NCBI GenBank assembly: GCA_032622095.1 | Contig: CP136064.1 | Span: forward strand, 252,776,484 to 252,840,483 | Reading direction: 5' to 3' | DNA: 64,000 nucleotides | Source: Siphonodentalium dalli | Taxonomy: Eukaryota; Mollusca; Scaphopoda; Gadilida; Siphonodentaliidae | Part shown: positions 9,332-20,928 of the stretch, in pieces | Layout: the number at the start of each line of letters is the position of its first letter | How positions within the stretch are numbered: the stretch's first letter is position 1 | The notes under the pieces: generated by a model | The model's input: the letters and a program-made list of their open reading frames with translations, nothing else | Database searches by the model: none | Told to the model about the DNA's origin: nothing | Position numbers and translations under genes: made by a program

Positions 9332-9600
9332 TACAGAAAGACTGCAACAGTATCCTGCTCAAAGTGAGACAATGGTATTGTGGATATATTTTAGTTCCCT
9401 TCTGGCTGTCGTTGCATTCTTAACGCACACATCCGATTGCTGATTTTTTGGTGGGTATATGATAAATGTACGTGATTCTATATAGTTATATTATGGCTAT
9501 TAAGTTTTCATAAACAGGCCTTCTTGGACATAAAACATAATTTTATATTTTGTTTTCAAATCAGCGAAAATGCGTTATGAAGAGCACTGTTTTCATTACT

Positions 9601-9673
9601 GTCCCAGTAGCTCAGCGGATAGAGCGCTGGACTTCTAATCCAGAGGCCGTGGGTTCGATCCCCACCTGGGATG
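9601..9673 (+). tRNA. tRNA-Arg(UCU), unit 8
   Basis: No change from consensus seen. Confidence 0.96.
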
Positions 9674-9797
9674 CACAGATATTTTTAAATCTTGGAATCA
9701 AAATTCGGTCGTCGTGCCTTGCTGACCTGCAAAGCGATTGTTGACAAACTGTTGAATAACGAATATAATGTCTTATAAAATGGTGTATTTATCGTAA

Positions 9798-9868
9798 GCG
9801 CCGCTGGTGTAGTGGTATCATGCAAGATTCCCATTCTTGCGACCCGGGTTCGATTCCCGGGCGGCGCA
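9798..9868 (+). tRNA. tRNA-Gly(CCC), unit 8
   Basis: No change from consensus seen. Confidence 0.96.
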
Positions 9869-9980
9869 TATATCTACTTTTTCAGTTAAATATGACAGGC
9901 CATAATTTAGCTGACATTTCTAATGGATTCAATTTTTAACAGAGGAATGTCATTTTAGAAAACCACCATTATTACCATGG

Positions 9981-10052
9981 AGCAGAGTGGCGCAGTGGTA
10001 GCGTGCTGGGCCCATAACCCAGAGGTCCGAGGATCGAAACCTCGCTCTGCTA
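9981..10052 (+). tRNA. tRNA-iMet(CAU), unit 8
   Basis: Consensus 72-nt copy. Confidence 0.96.
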
Positions 10053-10340
10053 ATATTTTCGTCAAGGGGAGAGGAAGGAAGAATTATCACTTTGTTTGAA
10101 ACTAAATACAGTAAGAATGTGCGTGTGTGTTTTAATGTTTATATTAAAATATGGTTTTATTTATTATTGCTAGCAAATTAAAAAAAACGCTTCTTAAATG
10201 AATCGTGCACATGCATTTCAAGGGAGACTCGAAATGCATGACTTGTCCAGTCTATCGTTATAAAGTTCAAAGTCGCGTTGACTTCTCGACAACAAATGTG
10301 CTAGCTGCTCAAGAAGCTAAATTTGCGTTCATATCTCGCC

Positions 10341-10411
10341 GCATCGGTGGTTCAGTGGTAGAATGCTCGCCTGCCACGCGGGCGACCCGGGTTCGATTCC
10401 CGGCCGATGCA
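10341..10411 (+). tRNA. tRNA-Gly(GCC), unit 8
   Basis: No change from consensus seen. Confidence 0.96.
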
Positions 10412-10572
10412 AAATAAGTTTTTTTCACTGATTTTGTTTGTGGATATCCACCTCATTTTGGACTATGCAGTTTAATTGGGAACTTGAGAAAAACAAATTT
10501 CATTGGCACATAAATTTGTTTAAAGAAAACGGACGGACTTGCGATTCGCATTTCATCGAGCAAAATTACTGT

Positions 10573-10656
10573 TGTCCGAAGTGGGATTCGAAACCACGCC
10601 GGGAAGACCCGACTGCGACCTGAACGCAGCGCCTTAGACCACTCGGCCATCCTGAC
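10573..10656 (-). tRNA. tRNA-Leu(CAG), unit 8
   Basis: Acceptor and T-stem mismatches as in unit 1. Confidence 0.8.
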
Positions 10657-10925
10657 TACAGAAAGACTGCAACAGTATCCTGCTCAAAGTGAGACAATGG
10701 TATTGTGGATATATTTTAGTTCCCTTCTGGCTGTCGTTGCATTCTTAACGCACACATCCGATTGCTGATTTTTTGGTGGGTATATGATAAATGTACGTGA
10801 TTCTATATAGTTATATTATGGCTATTAAGTTTTCATAAACAGGCCTTCTTGGACATAAAACATAATTTTATATTTTGTTTTCAAATCAGCGAAAATGCGT
10901 TATGAAGAGCACTGTTTTCATTACT

Positions 10926-10998
10926 GTCCCAGTAGCTCAGCGGATAGAGCGCTGGACTTCTAATCCAGAGGCCGTGGGTTCGATCTCCACCTGGGATG
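10926..10998 (+). tRNA. tRNA-Arg(UCU), unit 9
   Basis: T-stem C61 to T, turning the conserved G53-C61 pair of the B box into G-U. Confidence 0.85.
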
Positions 10999-11122
10999 CA
11001 CAGATATTTTTAAATCTTGGAATCAAAATTCGGTCGTCGTGCCTTGCTGACCTGCAAAGCGATTGTTGACAAACTGTTGAATAACGAATATAATGTCTTA
11101 TAAAATGGTGTATTTATCGTAA

Positions 11123-11193
11123 GCGCCGCTGGTGTAGTGGTATCATGCAAGATTCCCATTCTTGCGACCCGGGTTCGATTCCCGGGCGGCGCA
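11123..11193 (+). tRNA. tRNA-Gly(CCC), unit 9
   Basis: No change from consensus seen. Confidence 0.96.
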
Positions 11194-11305
11194 TATATCT
11201 ACTTTTTCAGTTAAATATGACAGGCCATAATTTAGCTGACATTTCTAATGGATTCAATTTTTAACAGAGGAATGTCATTTTAGAAAACCACCATTATTAC
11301 CATGG

Positions 11306-11375
11306 AGCAGAGTGGCGCAGTGGTAGCGTGCAGGGCCCATAACCCGAGTCCGAGGATCGAAACCTCGCTCTGCTA
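11306..11375 (+). tRNA. tRNA-iMet(CAU), degenerate 70-nt form, unit 9
   Basis: 70-nt form, as in unit 2. Confidence 0.6.
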
Positions 11376-11663
11376 ATATTTTCGTCAAGGGGAGAGGAAG
11401 GAAGAATTATCACTTTGTTTGAAAGTAAATACAGTAAGAATGTGCGTGTGTGTTTTAATGTTTATATTAAAATATGGTTTTATTTATTATTGCTAGCAAA
11501 TTAAAATAAACGCTTCTTAAATGAATCGTGCACATGCATTTCAAGGGAGACTCGAAATGCATGACTTGTCCAGTCTATCGTTATAAAGTTCAAAGTCGCG
11601 TTGACTTCTCGACAACAAATGTGCTAGCTGCTCAAGAAGCTAAATTTGCGTTCATATCTCGCC

Positions 11664-11734
11664 GCATCGGTGGTTCAGTGGTAGAATGCTCGCCTGCCAC
11701 GCGGGCGACCCGGGTTCGATTCCCGGCCGATGCA
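11664..11734 (+). tRNA. tRNA-Gly(GCC), unit 9
   Basis: No change from consensus seen. Confidence 0.96.
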
Positions 11735-11895
11735 AAATAAGTTTTTTTCACTGATTTTGTTTGTGGATATCCACCTCATTTTGGACTATGCAGTTTAATT
11801 GGGAACTTGAGAAAAACAAATTTCATTGGCACATAAATTTGTTTAAAGAAAACGGACGGACTTGCGATTCGCATTTCATCGAGCAAAATTACTGT

Positions 11896-11979
11896 TGTCC
11901 GAAGTGGGATTCGAACCCACGCCGGGAAGACCCGACTGCGACCTGAACGCAGCCCCTTAGACCACTCGGCCATCCTGAC
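11896..11979 (-). tRNA. tRNA-Leu(CAG), unit 9
   Basis: Acceptor mismatch and D-stem change as in unit 2. Confidence 0.8.
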
Positions 11980-12248
11980 TACAGAAAGACTGCAACAGTA
12001 TCCTGCTCAAAGTGAGACAATGGTATTGTGGATATATTTTAGTTCCCTTCTGGCTGTCGTTGCATTCTTAACGCACACATCCGATTGCTGATTTTTTGGT
12101 GGGTATATGATAAATGTACGTGATTCTATATAGTTATATTATGGCTATTAAGTTTTCATAAACAGGCCTTCTTGGACATAAAACATAATTTTATATTTTG
12201 TTTTCAAATCAGCGAAAATGCGTTATGAAGAGCACTGTTTTCATTACT

Positions 12249-12321
12249 GTCCCAGTAGCTCAGCGGATAGAGCGCTGGACTTCTAATCCAGAGGCCGTGG
12301 GTTCGATCCCCACCTGGGATG
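12249..12321 (+). tRNA. tRNA-Arg(UCU), unit 10
   Basis: No change from consensus seen. Confidence 0.96.
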
Positions 12322-12445
12322 CACCGATATTTTTAAATCTTGGAATCAAAATTCGGTCGTCGTGCCTTGCTGACCTGCAAAGCGATTGTTGACAAACTGT
12401 TGAATAACGAATATAATGTCTTATAAAATGGTGTATTTATCGTAA

Positions 12446-12516
12446 GCGCCGCTGGTGTAGTGGTATCATGCAAGATTCCCATTCTTGCGACCCGGGTTCG
12501 ATTCCCGGGCGGCGCA
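12446..12516 (+). tRNA. tRNA-Gly(CCC), unit 10
   Basis: No change from consensus seen. Confidence 0.96.
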
Positions 12517-12628
12517 TATATCTACTTTTTCAGTTAAATATGACAGGCCATAATTTAGCTGACATTTCTAATGGATTCAATTTTTAACAGAGGAATGTCA
12601 TTTTAGAAAACCACCATTATTACCATGG

Positions 12629-12700
12629 AGCAGAGTGGCGCAGTGGTAGCGTGCTGGGCCCATAACCCAGAGGTCCGAGGATCGAAACCTCGCTCTGCTA
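12629..12700 (+). tRNA. tRNA-iMet(CAU), unit 10
   Basis: Consensus 72-nt copy. Confidence 0.96.
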
Positions 12701-12988
12701 ATATTTTCGTCAAGGGGAGAGGAAGGAAGAATTATCACTTTGTTTGAAACTAAATACAGTAAGAATGTGCGTGTGTGTTTTAATGTTTATATTAAAATAT
12801 GGTTTTATTTATTATTGCTAGCAAATTAAAAAAAACGCTTCTTAAATGAATCGTGCACATGCATTTCAAGGGAGACTCGAAATGCATGACTTGTCCAGTC
12901 TATCGTTATAAAGTTCAAAGTCGCGTTGACTTCTCGACAACAAATGTGCTAGCTGCTCAAGAAGCTAAATTTGCGTTCATATCTCGCC

Positions 12989-13059
12989 GCATCGGTGGTT
13001 CAGTGGTAGAATGCTCGCCTGCCACGCGGGCGACCCGGGTTCGATTCCCGGCCGATGCA
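12989..13059 (+). tRNA. tRNA-Gly(GCC), unit 10
   Basis: No change from consensus seen. Confidence 0.96.
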
Positions 13060-13220
13060 AAATAAGTTTTTTTCACTGATTTTGTTTGTGGATATCCACC
13101 TCATTTTGGACTATGCAGTTTAATTGGGAACTTGAGAAAAACAAATTTCATTGGCACATAAATTTGTTTAAAGAAAACGGACGGACTTGCGATTCGCATT
13201 TCATCGAGCAAAATTACTGT

Positions 13221-13304
13221 TGTCCGAAGTGGGATTCGAACCCACGCCGGGAAGACCCGACTGCGACCTGAACGCAGCGCCTTAGACCACTCGGCCATCC
13301 TGAC
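13221..13304 (-). tRNA. tRNA-Leu(CAG), unit 10
   Basis: A4-G69 acceptor mismatch. The 5' flank carries a T to A change (ATCCAGCTC) found again only after unit 13. Confidence 0.88.
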
Positions 13305-13573
13305 TACAGAAAGACTGCAACAGTATCCAGCTCAAAGTGAGACAATGGTATTGTGGATATATTTTAGTTCCCTTCTGGCTGTCGTTGCATTCTTAACGCA
13401 CACATCCGATTGCTGATTTTTTGGTGGGTATATGATAAATGTACGTGATTCTATATAGTTATATTATGGCTATTAAGTTTTCATAAACAGGCCTTCTTGG
13501 ACATAAAACATAATTTTATATTTTGTTTTCAAATCAGCGAAAATGCGTTATGAAGAGCACTGTTTTCATTACT

Positions 13574-13646
13574 GTCCCAGTAGCTCAGCGGATAGAGCGC
13601 TGGACTTCTAATCCAGAGGCCGTGGGTTCGATCCCCACCTGGGATG
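13574..13646 (+). tRNA. tRNA-Arg(UCU), unit 11
   Basis: No change from consensus seen. Confidence 0.96.
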
Positions 13647-13770
13647 CACAGATATTTTTAAATCTTGGAATCAAAATTCGGTCGTCGTGCCTTGCTGACC
13701 TGCAAAGCGATTGTTGACAAACTGTTGAATAACGAATATAATGTCTTATAAAATGGTGTATTTATCGTAA

Positions 13771-13841
13771 GCGCCGCTGGTGTAGTGGTATCATGCAAGA
13801 TTCCCATTCTTGCGACCCGGGTTCGATTCCCGGGCGGCGTA
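13771..13841 (+). tRNA. tRNA-Gly(CCC), unit 11
   Basis: C72 to T makes the first acceptor pair G-U; shared only with unit 14. Confidence 0.88.
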
Positions 13842-13953
13842 TATATCTACTTTTTCAGTTAAATATGACAGGCCATAATTTAGCTGACATTTCTAATGGA
13901 TTCAATTTTTAACAGAGGAATGTCATTTTAGAAAACCACCATTATTACCATGG

Positions 13954-14023
13954 AGCAGAGTGGCGCAGTGGTAGCGTGCAGGGCCCATAACCCGAGTCCG
14001 AGGATCGAAACCTCGCTCTGCTA
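13954..14023 (+). tRNA. tRNA-iMet(CAU), degenerate 70-nt form, unit 11
   Basis: 70-nt form, as in unit 2. Confidence 0.6.
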
Positions 14024-14311
14024 ATATTTTCGTCAAGGGGAGAGGAAGGAAGAATTATCACTTTGTTTGAAAGTAAATACAGTAAGAATGTGCGTGTGTG
14101 TTTTAATGTTTATATTAAAATATGGTTTTATTTATTATTGCTAGCAAATTAAAATAAACGCTTCTTAAATGAATCGTGCACATGCATTTCAAGGGAGACT
14201 CGAAATGCATGACTTGTCCAGTCTATCGTTATAAAGTTCAAAGTCGCGTTGACTTCTCGACAACAAATGTGCTAGCTGCTCAAGAAGCTAAATTTGCGTT
14301 CATATGTCGCC

Positions 14312-14382
14312 GCATCGGTGGTTCAGTGGTAGAATGCTCGCCTGCCACGCGGGCGACCCGGGTTCGATTCCCGGCCGATGCA
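14312..14382 (+). tRNA. tRNA-Gly(GCC), unit 11
   Basis: Consensus gene; upstream C to G as in unit 6. Confidence 0.96.
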
Positions 14383-14543
14383 AAATAAGTTTTTTTCACT
14401 GATTTTGTTTGTGGATATCCACCTCATTTTGGACTATGCAGTTTAATTGGGAACTTGAGAAAAACAAATTTCATTGGCACATAAATTTGTTTAAAGAAAA
14501 CGGACGGACTTGCGATTCGCATTTCATCGAGCAAAATTACTGT

Positions 14544-14627
14544 TGTCAGAAGTGGGATTCGAACCCACGCCTGGAAGACCCGACTGCGACCTGAACGCAG
14601 CGCCTTAGACCACTCGGCCATCCTGAC
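14544..14627 (-). tRNA. tRNA-Leu(CAG), unit 11
   Basis: Variable-arm stem mismatch only. Confidence 0.88.
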
Positions 14628-14896
14628 TACAGAAAGACTGCAACAGTATCCTGCTCAAAGTGAGACAATGGTATTGTGGATATATTTTAGTTCCCTTCTG
14701 GCTGTCGTTGCATTCTTAACGCACACATCCGATTGCTGATTTTTTGGTGGGTATATGATAAATGTACGTGATTCTATATAGTTATATTATGGCTATTAAG
14801 TTTTCATAAACAGGCCTTCTTGGACATAAAACATAATTTTATATTTTGTTTTCAAATCAGCGAAAATGCGTTATGAAGAGCACTGTTTTCATTACT

Positions 14897-14969
14897 GTCC
14901 CAGTAGCTCAGCGGATAGAGCGCTGGACTTCTAATCCAGAGGCCGTGGGTTCGATCCCCACCTGGGATG
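14897..14969 (+). tRNA. tRNA-Arg(UCU), unit 12
   Basis: No change from consensus seen. Confidence 0.96.
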
Positions 14970-15093
14970 CACAGATATTTTTAAATCTTGGAATCAAAAT
15001 TCGGTCGTCGTGCCTTGCTGACCTGCAAAGCGATTGTTGACAAACTGTTGAATAACGAATATAATGTCTTATAAAATGGTGTATTTATCGTAA

Positions 15094-15164
15094 GCGCCGC
15101 TGGTGTAGTGGTATCATGCAAGATTCCCATTCTTGCGACCCGGGTTCGATTCCCGCGCGGCGCA
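15094..15164 (+). tRNA. tRNA-Gly(CCC), unit 12
   Basis: Outer T-stem pair broken, as in unit 7. Confidence 0.88.
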
Positions 15165-15274
15165 TATCTACTTTTTCAGTTAAATATGACAGGCCATAAT
15201 TTAGCTGACATTTCTAATGGATTCAATTTTTAACAGAGGAATGTCATTTTAGAAAACCACCATTATTACCATGG

Positions 15275-15346
15275 AGCAGAGTGGCGCAGTGGTAGCGTGC
15301 TGGGCCCATAACCCAGAGGTCCGAGGATCGAAACCTCGCTCTGCTA
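15275..15346 (+). tRNA. tRNA-iMet(CAU), unit 12
   Basis: Consensus 72-nt copy. Confidence 0.96.
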
Positions 15347-15634
15347 ATATTTTCGTCAAGGGGAGAGGAAGGAAGAATTATCACTTTGTTTGAAACTAAA
15401 TACAGTAAGAATGTGCGTGTGTGTTTTAATGTTTATATTAAAATATGGTTTTATTTATTATTGCTAGCAAATTAAAAAAAACGCTTCTTAAATGAATCGT
15501 GCACATGCATTTCAAGGGAGACTCGAAATGCATGACTTGTCCAGTCTATCGTTATAAAGTTCAAAGTCGCGTTGACTTCTCGACAACAAATGTGCTAGCT
15601 GCTCAAGAAGCTAAATTTGCGTTCATATCTCGCC

Positions 15635-15705
15635 GCATCGGTGGTTCAGTGGTAGAATGCTCGCCTGCCACGCGGGCGACCCGGGTTCGATTCCCGGCCG
15701 ATGCA
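15635..15705 (+). tRNA. tRNA-Gly(GCC), unit 12
   Basis: No change from consensus seen. Confidence 0.96.
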
Positions 15706-15866
15706 AAATAAGTTTTTTTCACTGATTTTGTTTGTGGATATCCACCTCATTTTGGACTATGCAGTTTAATTGGGAACTTGAGAAAAACAAATTTCATTGG
15801 CACATAAATTTGTTTAAAGAAAACGGACGGACTTGCGATTCGCATTTCATCGAGCAAAATTACTGT

Positions 15867-15950
15867 TGTCCGAAGTGGGATTCGAACCCACGCCGGGAAG
15901 ACCCGACTGCGACCTGAACGCAGCGCCTTAGACCACTCGGCCATCCTGAC
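15867..15950 (-). tRNA. tRNA-Leu(CAG), unit 12
   Basis: A4-G69 acceptor mismatch only. Confidence 0.88.
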
Positions 15951-16219
15951 TACAGAAAGACTGCAACAGTATCCTGCTCAAAGTGAGACAATGGTATTGT
16001 GGATATATTTTAGTTCCCTTCTGGCTGTCGTTGCATTCTTAACGCACACATCCGATTGCTGATTTTTTGGTGGGTATATGATAAATGTACGTGATTCTAT
16101 ATAGTTATATTATGGCTATTAAGTTTTCATAAACAGGCCTTCTTGGACATAAAACATAATTTTATATTTTGTTTTCAAATCAGCGAAAATGCGTTATGAA
16201 GAGCACTGTTTTCATTACT

Positions 16220-16292
16220 GTCCCAGTAGCTCAGCGGATAGAGCGCTGGACTTCTAATCCAGAGGCCGTGGGTTCGATCCCCACCTGGGATG
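16220..16292 (+). tRNA. tRNA-Arg(UCU), unit 13
   Basis: No change from consensus seen. Confidence 0.96.
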
Positions 16293-16416
16293 CACCGATA
16301 TTTTTAAATCTTGGAATCAAAATTCGGTCGTCGTGCCTTGCTGACCTGCAAAGCGATTGTTGACAAACTGTTGAATAACGAATATAATGTCTTATAAAAT
16401 GGTGTATTTATCGTAA

Positions 16417-16487
16417 GCGCCGCTGGTGTAGTGGTATCATGCAAGATTCCCATTCTTGCGACCCGGGTTCGATTCCCGGGCGGCGCA
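16417..16487 (+). tRNA. tRNA-Gly(CCC), unit 13
   Basis: No change from consensus seen. Confidence 0.96.
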
Positions 16488-16599
16488 TATATCTACTTTT
16501 TCAGTTAAATATGACAGGCCATAATTTAGCTGACATTTCTAATGGATTCAATTTTTAACAGAGGAATGTCATTTTAGAAAACCACCATTATTACCATGG

Positions 16600-16671
16600 A
16601 GCAGAGTGGAGCAGTGGTAGCGTGCTGGGCCCATAACCCAGAGGTCCGAGGATCGAAACCTCGCTCTGCTA
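16600..16671 (+). tRNA. tRNA-iMet(CAU), unit 13
   Basis: 72 nt with a private C to A in the D stem (GTGGAGCAG). Confidence 0.85.
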
Positions 16672-16959
16672 ATATTTTCGTCAAGGGGAGAGGAAGGAAG
16701 AATTATCACTTTGTTTGAAACTAAATACAGTAAGAATGTGCGTGTGTGTTTTAATGTTTATATTAAAATATGGTTTTATTTATTATTGCTAGCAAATTAA
16801 AAAAAACGCTTCTTAAATGAATCGTGCACATGCATTTCAAGGGAGACTCGAAATGCATGACTTGTCCAGTCTATCGTTATAAAGTTCAAAGTCGCGTTGA
16901 CTTCTCGACAACAAATGTGCTAGCTGCTCAAGAAGCTAAATTTGCGTTCATATCTCGCC

Positions 16960-17030
16960 GCATCGGTGGTTCAGTGGTAGAATGCTCGCCTGCCACGCGG
17001 GCGACCCGGGTTCGATTCCCGGCCGATGCA
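16960..17030 (+). tRNA. tRNA-Gly(GCC), unit 13
   Basis: No change from consensus seen. Confidence 0.96.
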
Positions 17031-17191
17031 AAATAAGTTTTTTTCACTGATTTTGTTTGTGGATATCCACCTCATTTTGGACTATGCAGTTTAATTGGGA
17101 ACTTGAGAAAAACAAATTTCATTGGCACATAAATTTGTTTAAAGAAAACGGACGGACTTGCGATTCGCATTTCATCGAGCAAAATTACTGT

Positions 17192-17275
17192 TGTCCGAAG
17201 TGGGATTCGAACCCACGCCGGGAAGACCCGACTGCGACCTGAACGCAGCGCCTTAGACCACTCGGCCATCCTGAC
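17192..17275 (-). tRNA. tRNA-Leu(CAG), unit 13
   Basis: A4-G69 mismatch, and the same flank change as unit 10. Confidence 0.88.
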
Positions 17276-17544
17276 TACAGAAAGACTGCAACAGTATCCA
17301 GCTCAAAGTGAGACAATGGTATTGTGGATATATTTTAGTTCCCTTCTGGCTGTCGTTGCATTCTTAACGCACACATCCGATTGCTGATTTTTTGGTGGGT
17401 ATATGATAAATGTACGTGATTCTATATAGTTATATTATGGCTATTAAGTTTTCATAAACAGGCCTTCTTGGACATAAAACATAATTTTATATTTTGTTTT
17501 CAAATCAGCGAAAATGCGTTATGAAGAGCACTGTTTTCATTACT

Positions 17545-17617
17545 GTCCCAGTAGCTCAGCGGATAGAGCGCTGGACTTCTAATCCAGAGGCCGTGGGTTC
17601 GATCCCCACCTGGGATG
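17545..17617 (+). tRNA. tRNA-Arg(UCU), unit 14
   Basis: No change from consensus seen. Confidence 0.96.
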
Positions 17618-17741
17618 CACAGATATTTTTAAATCTTGGAATCAAAATTCGGTCGTCGTGCCTTGCTGACCTGCAAAGCGATTGTTGACAAACTGTTGAA
17701 TAACGAATATAATGTCTTATAAAATGGTGTATTTATCGTAA

Positions 17742-17812
17742 GCGCCGCTGGTGTAGTGGTATCATGCAAGATTCCCATTCTTGCGACCCGGGTTCGATTC
17801 CCGGGCGGCGTA
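17742..17812 (+). tRNA. tRNA-Gly(CCC), unit 14
   Basis: First acceptor pair G-U, as in unit 11. Confidence 0.88.
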
Positions 17813-17924
17813 TATATCTACTTTTTCAGTTAAATATGACAGGCCATAATTTAGCTGACATTTCTAATGGATTCAATTTTTAACAGAGGAATGTCATTTT
17901 AGAAAACCACCATTATTACCATGG

Positions 17925-17994
17925 AGCAGAGTGGCGCAGTGGTAGCGTGCAGGGCCCATAACCCGAGTCCGAGGATCGAAACCTCGCTCTGCTA
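17925..17994 (+). tRNA. tRNA-iMet(CAU), degenerate 70-nt form, unit 14
   Basis: 70-nt form, as in unit 2. Confidence 0.6.
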
Positions 17995-18282
17995 ATATTT
18001 TCGTCAAGGGGAGAGGAAGGAAGAATTATCACTTTGTTTGAAAGTAAATACAGTAAGAATGTGCGTGTGTGTTTTAATGTTTATATTAAAATATGGTTTT
18101 ATTTATTATTGCTAGCAAATTAAAATAAACGCTTCTTAAATGAATCGTGCACATGCATTTCAAGGGAGACTCGAAATGCATGACTTGTCCAGTCTATCGT
18201 TATAAAGTTCAAAGTCGCGTTGACTTCTCGACAACAAATGTGCTAGCTGCTCAAGAAGCTAAATTTGCGTTCATATGTCGCC

Positions 18283-18353
18283 GCATCGGTGGTTCAGTGG
18301 TAGAATGCTCGCCTGCCACGCGGGCGACCCGGGTTCGATTCCCGGCCGATGCA
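18283..18353 (+). tRNA. tRNA-Gly(GCC), unit 14
   Basis: Consensus gene; upstream C to G as in unit 6. Confidence 0.96.
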
Positions 18354-18514
18354 AAATAAGTTTTTTTCACTGATTTTGTTTGTGGATATCCACCTCATTT
18401 TGGACTATGCAGTTTAATTGGGAACTTGAGAAAAACAAATTTCATTGGCACATAAATTTGTTTAAAGAAAACGGACGGACTTGCGATTCGCATTTCATCG
18501 AGCAAAATTACTGT

Positions 18515-18598
18515 TGTCAGAAGTGGGATTCGAACCCACGCCTGGAAGACCCGACTGCGACCTGAACGCAGCGCCTTAGACCACTCGGCCATCCTGAC
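18515..18598 (-). tRNA. tRNA-Leu(CAG), unit 14
   Basis: Variable-arm stem mismatch only. Confidence 0.88.
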
Positions 18599-18867
18599 TA
18601 CAGAAAGACTGCAACAGTATCCTGCTCAAAGTGAGACAATGGTATTGTGGATATATTTTAGTTCCCTTCTGGCTGTCGTTGCATTCTTAACGCACACATC
18701 CGATTGCTGATTTTTTGGTGGGTATATGATAAATGTACGTGATTCTATATAGTTATATTATGGCTATTAAGTTTTCATAAACAGGCCTTCTTGGACATAA
18801 AACATAATTTTATATTTTGTTTTCAAATCAGCGAAAATGCGTTATGAAGAGCACTGTTTTCATTACT

Positions 18868-18940
18868 GTCCCCGTAGCTCAGCGGATAGAGCGCTGGACT
18901 TCTAATCCAGAGGCCGTGGGTTCGATCCCCACCTGGGATG
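18868..18940 (+). tRNA. tRNA-Arg(UCU), unit 15
   Basis: A6 to C gives a C-U mismatch in the acceptor stem. Confidence 0.85.
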
Positions 18941-19064
18941 CACAGATATTTTTAAATCTTGGAATCAAAATTCGGTCGTCGTGCCTTGCTGACCTGCAAA
19001 GCGATTGTTGACAAACTGTTGAATAACGAATATAATGTCTTATAAAATGGTGTATTTATCGTAA

Positions 19065-19135
19065 GCGCCGCTGGTGTAGTGGTATCATGCAAGATTCCCA
19101 TTCTTGCGACCCGTGTTCGATTCCCGCGCGGCGCA
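19065..19135 (+). tRNA. tRNA-Gly(CCC), unit 15
   Basis: Two T-stem lesions: the unit 7 change plus G to T in the 5' strand (CCGTG). Confidence 0.7.
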
Positions 19136-19245
19136 TATCTACTTTTTCAGTTAAATATGACAGGCCATAATTTAGCTGACATTTCTAATGGATTCAATTT
19201 TTAACAGAGGAATGTCATTTTAGAAAACCACCATTATTACCATGG

Positions 19246-19317
19246 AGCAGAGTGGCGCAGTGGTAGCGTGCTGGGCCCATAACCCAGAGGTCCGAGGATC
19301 GAAACCTCGCTCTGCTA
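19246..19317 (+). tRNA. tRNA-iMet(CAU), unit 15
   Basis: Consensus 72-nt copy. Confidence 0.96.
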
Positions 19318-19605
19318 ATATTTTCGTCAAGGGGAGAGGAAGGAAGAATTATCACTTTGTTTGAAACTAAATACAGTAAGAATGTGCGTGTGTGTTTTAA
19401 TGTTTATATTAAAATATGGTTTTATTTATTATTGCTAGCAAATTAAAAAAAACGCTTCTTAAATGAATCGTGCACATGCATTTCAAGGGAGACTCGAAAT
19501 GCATGACTTGTCCAGTCTATCGTTATAAAGTTCAAAGTCGCGTTGACTTCTCGACAACAAATGTGCTAGCTGCTCAAGAAGCTAAATTTGCGTTCATATC
19601 TCGCC

Positions 19606-19676
19606 GCATCGGTGGTTCAGTGGTAGAATGCTCGCCTGCCACGCGGGCGACCCGGGTTCGATTCCCGGCCGATGCA
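19606..19676 (+). tRNA. tRNA-Gly(GCC), unit 15
   Basis: No change from consensus seen. Confidence 0.96.
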
Positions 19677-19837
19677 AAATAAGTTTTTTTCACTGATTTT
19701 GTTTGTGGATATCCACCTCATTTTGGACTATGCAGTTTAATTGGGAACTTGAGAAAAACAAATTTCATTGGCACATAAATTTGTTTAAAGAAAACGGACG
19801 GACTTGCGATTCGCATTTCATCGAGCAAAATTACTGT

Positions 19838-19921
19838 TGTCCGAAGTGGGATTCGAACCCACGCCGGGAAGACCCGACTGCGACCTGAACGCAGCGCCTT
19901 AGACCACTCGGCCATCCTGAC
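19838..19921 (-). tRNA. tRNA-Leu(CAG), unit 15
   Basis: A4-G69 acceptor mismatch only. Confidence 0.88.
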
Positions 19922-20190
19922 TACAGAAAGACTTCAACAGTATCCTGCTCAAAGTGAGACAATGGTATTGTGGATATATTTTAGTTCCCTTCTGGCTGTC
20001 GTTGCATTCTTAACGCACACATCCGATTGCTGATTTTTTGGTGGGTATATGATAAATGTACGTGATTCTATATAGTTATATTATGGCTATTAAGTTTTCA
20101 TAAACAGGCCTTCTTGGACATAAAACATAATTTTATATTTTGTTTTCAAATCAGCGAAAATGCGTTATGAAGAGCACTGTTTTCATTACT

Positions 20191-20263
20191 GTCCCAGTAG
20201 CTCAGCGGATAGAGCGCTGGACTTCTAATCCAGAGGCCGTGGGTTCGATCCCCACCTGGGATG
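20191..20263 (+). tRNA. tRNA-Arg(UCU), unit 16
   Basis: No change from consensus seen. Confidence 0.96.
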
Positions 20264-20387
20264 CACAGATATTTTTAAATCTTGGAATCAAAATTCGGTC
20301 GTCGTGCCTTGCTGACCTGCAAAGCGATTGTTGACAAACTGTTGAATAACGAATATAATGTCTTATAAAATGGTGTATTTATCGTAA

Positions 20388-20458
20388 GCGCCGCTGGTGT
20401 AGTGGTATCATGCAAGATTCCCATTCTTGCGACCCGGGTTCGATTCCCGGGCGGCGCA
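20388..20458 (+). tRNA. tRNA-Gly(CCC), unit 16
   Basis: No change from consensus seen. Confidence 0.96.
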
Positions 20459-20570
20459 TATATCTACTTTTTCAGTTAAATATGACAGGCCATAATTTAG
20501 CTGACATTTCTAATGGATTCAATTTTTAACAGAGGAATGTCATTTTAGAAAACCACCATTATTACCATGG

Positions 20571-20640
20571 AGCAGAGTGGCGCAGTGGTAGCGTGCAGGG
20601 CCCATAACCCGAGTCCGAGGATCGAAACCTCGCTCTGCTA
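20571..20640 (+). tRNA. tRNA-iMet(CAU), degenerate 70-nt form, unit 16
   Basis: 70-nt form, as in unit 2. Confidence 0.6.
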
Positions 20641-20928
20641 ATATTTTCGTCAAGGGGAGAGGAAGGAAGAATTATCACTTTGTTTGAAAGTAAATACAGT
20701 AAGAATGTGCGTGTGTGTTTTAATGTTTATATTAAAATATGGTTTTATTTATTATTGCTAGCAAATTAAAATAAACGCTTCTTAAATGAATCGTGCACAT
20801 GCATTTCAAGGGAGACTCGAAATGCATGACTTGTCCAGTCTATCGTTATAAAGTTCAAAGTCGCGTTGACTTCTCGACAACAAATGTGCTAGCTGCTCAA
20901 GAAGCTAAATTTGCGTTCATATGTCGCC

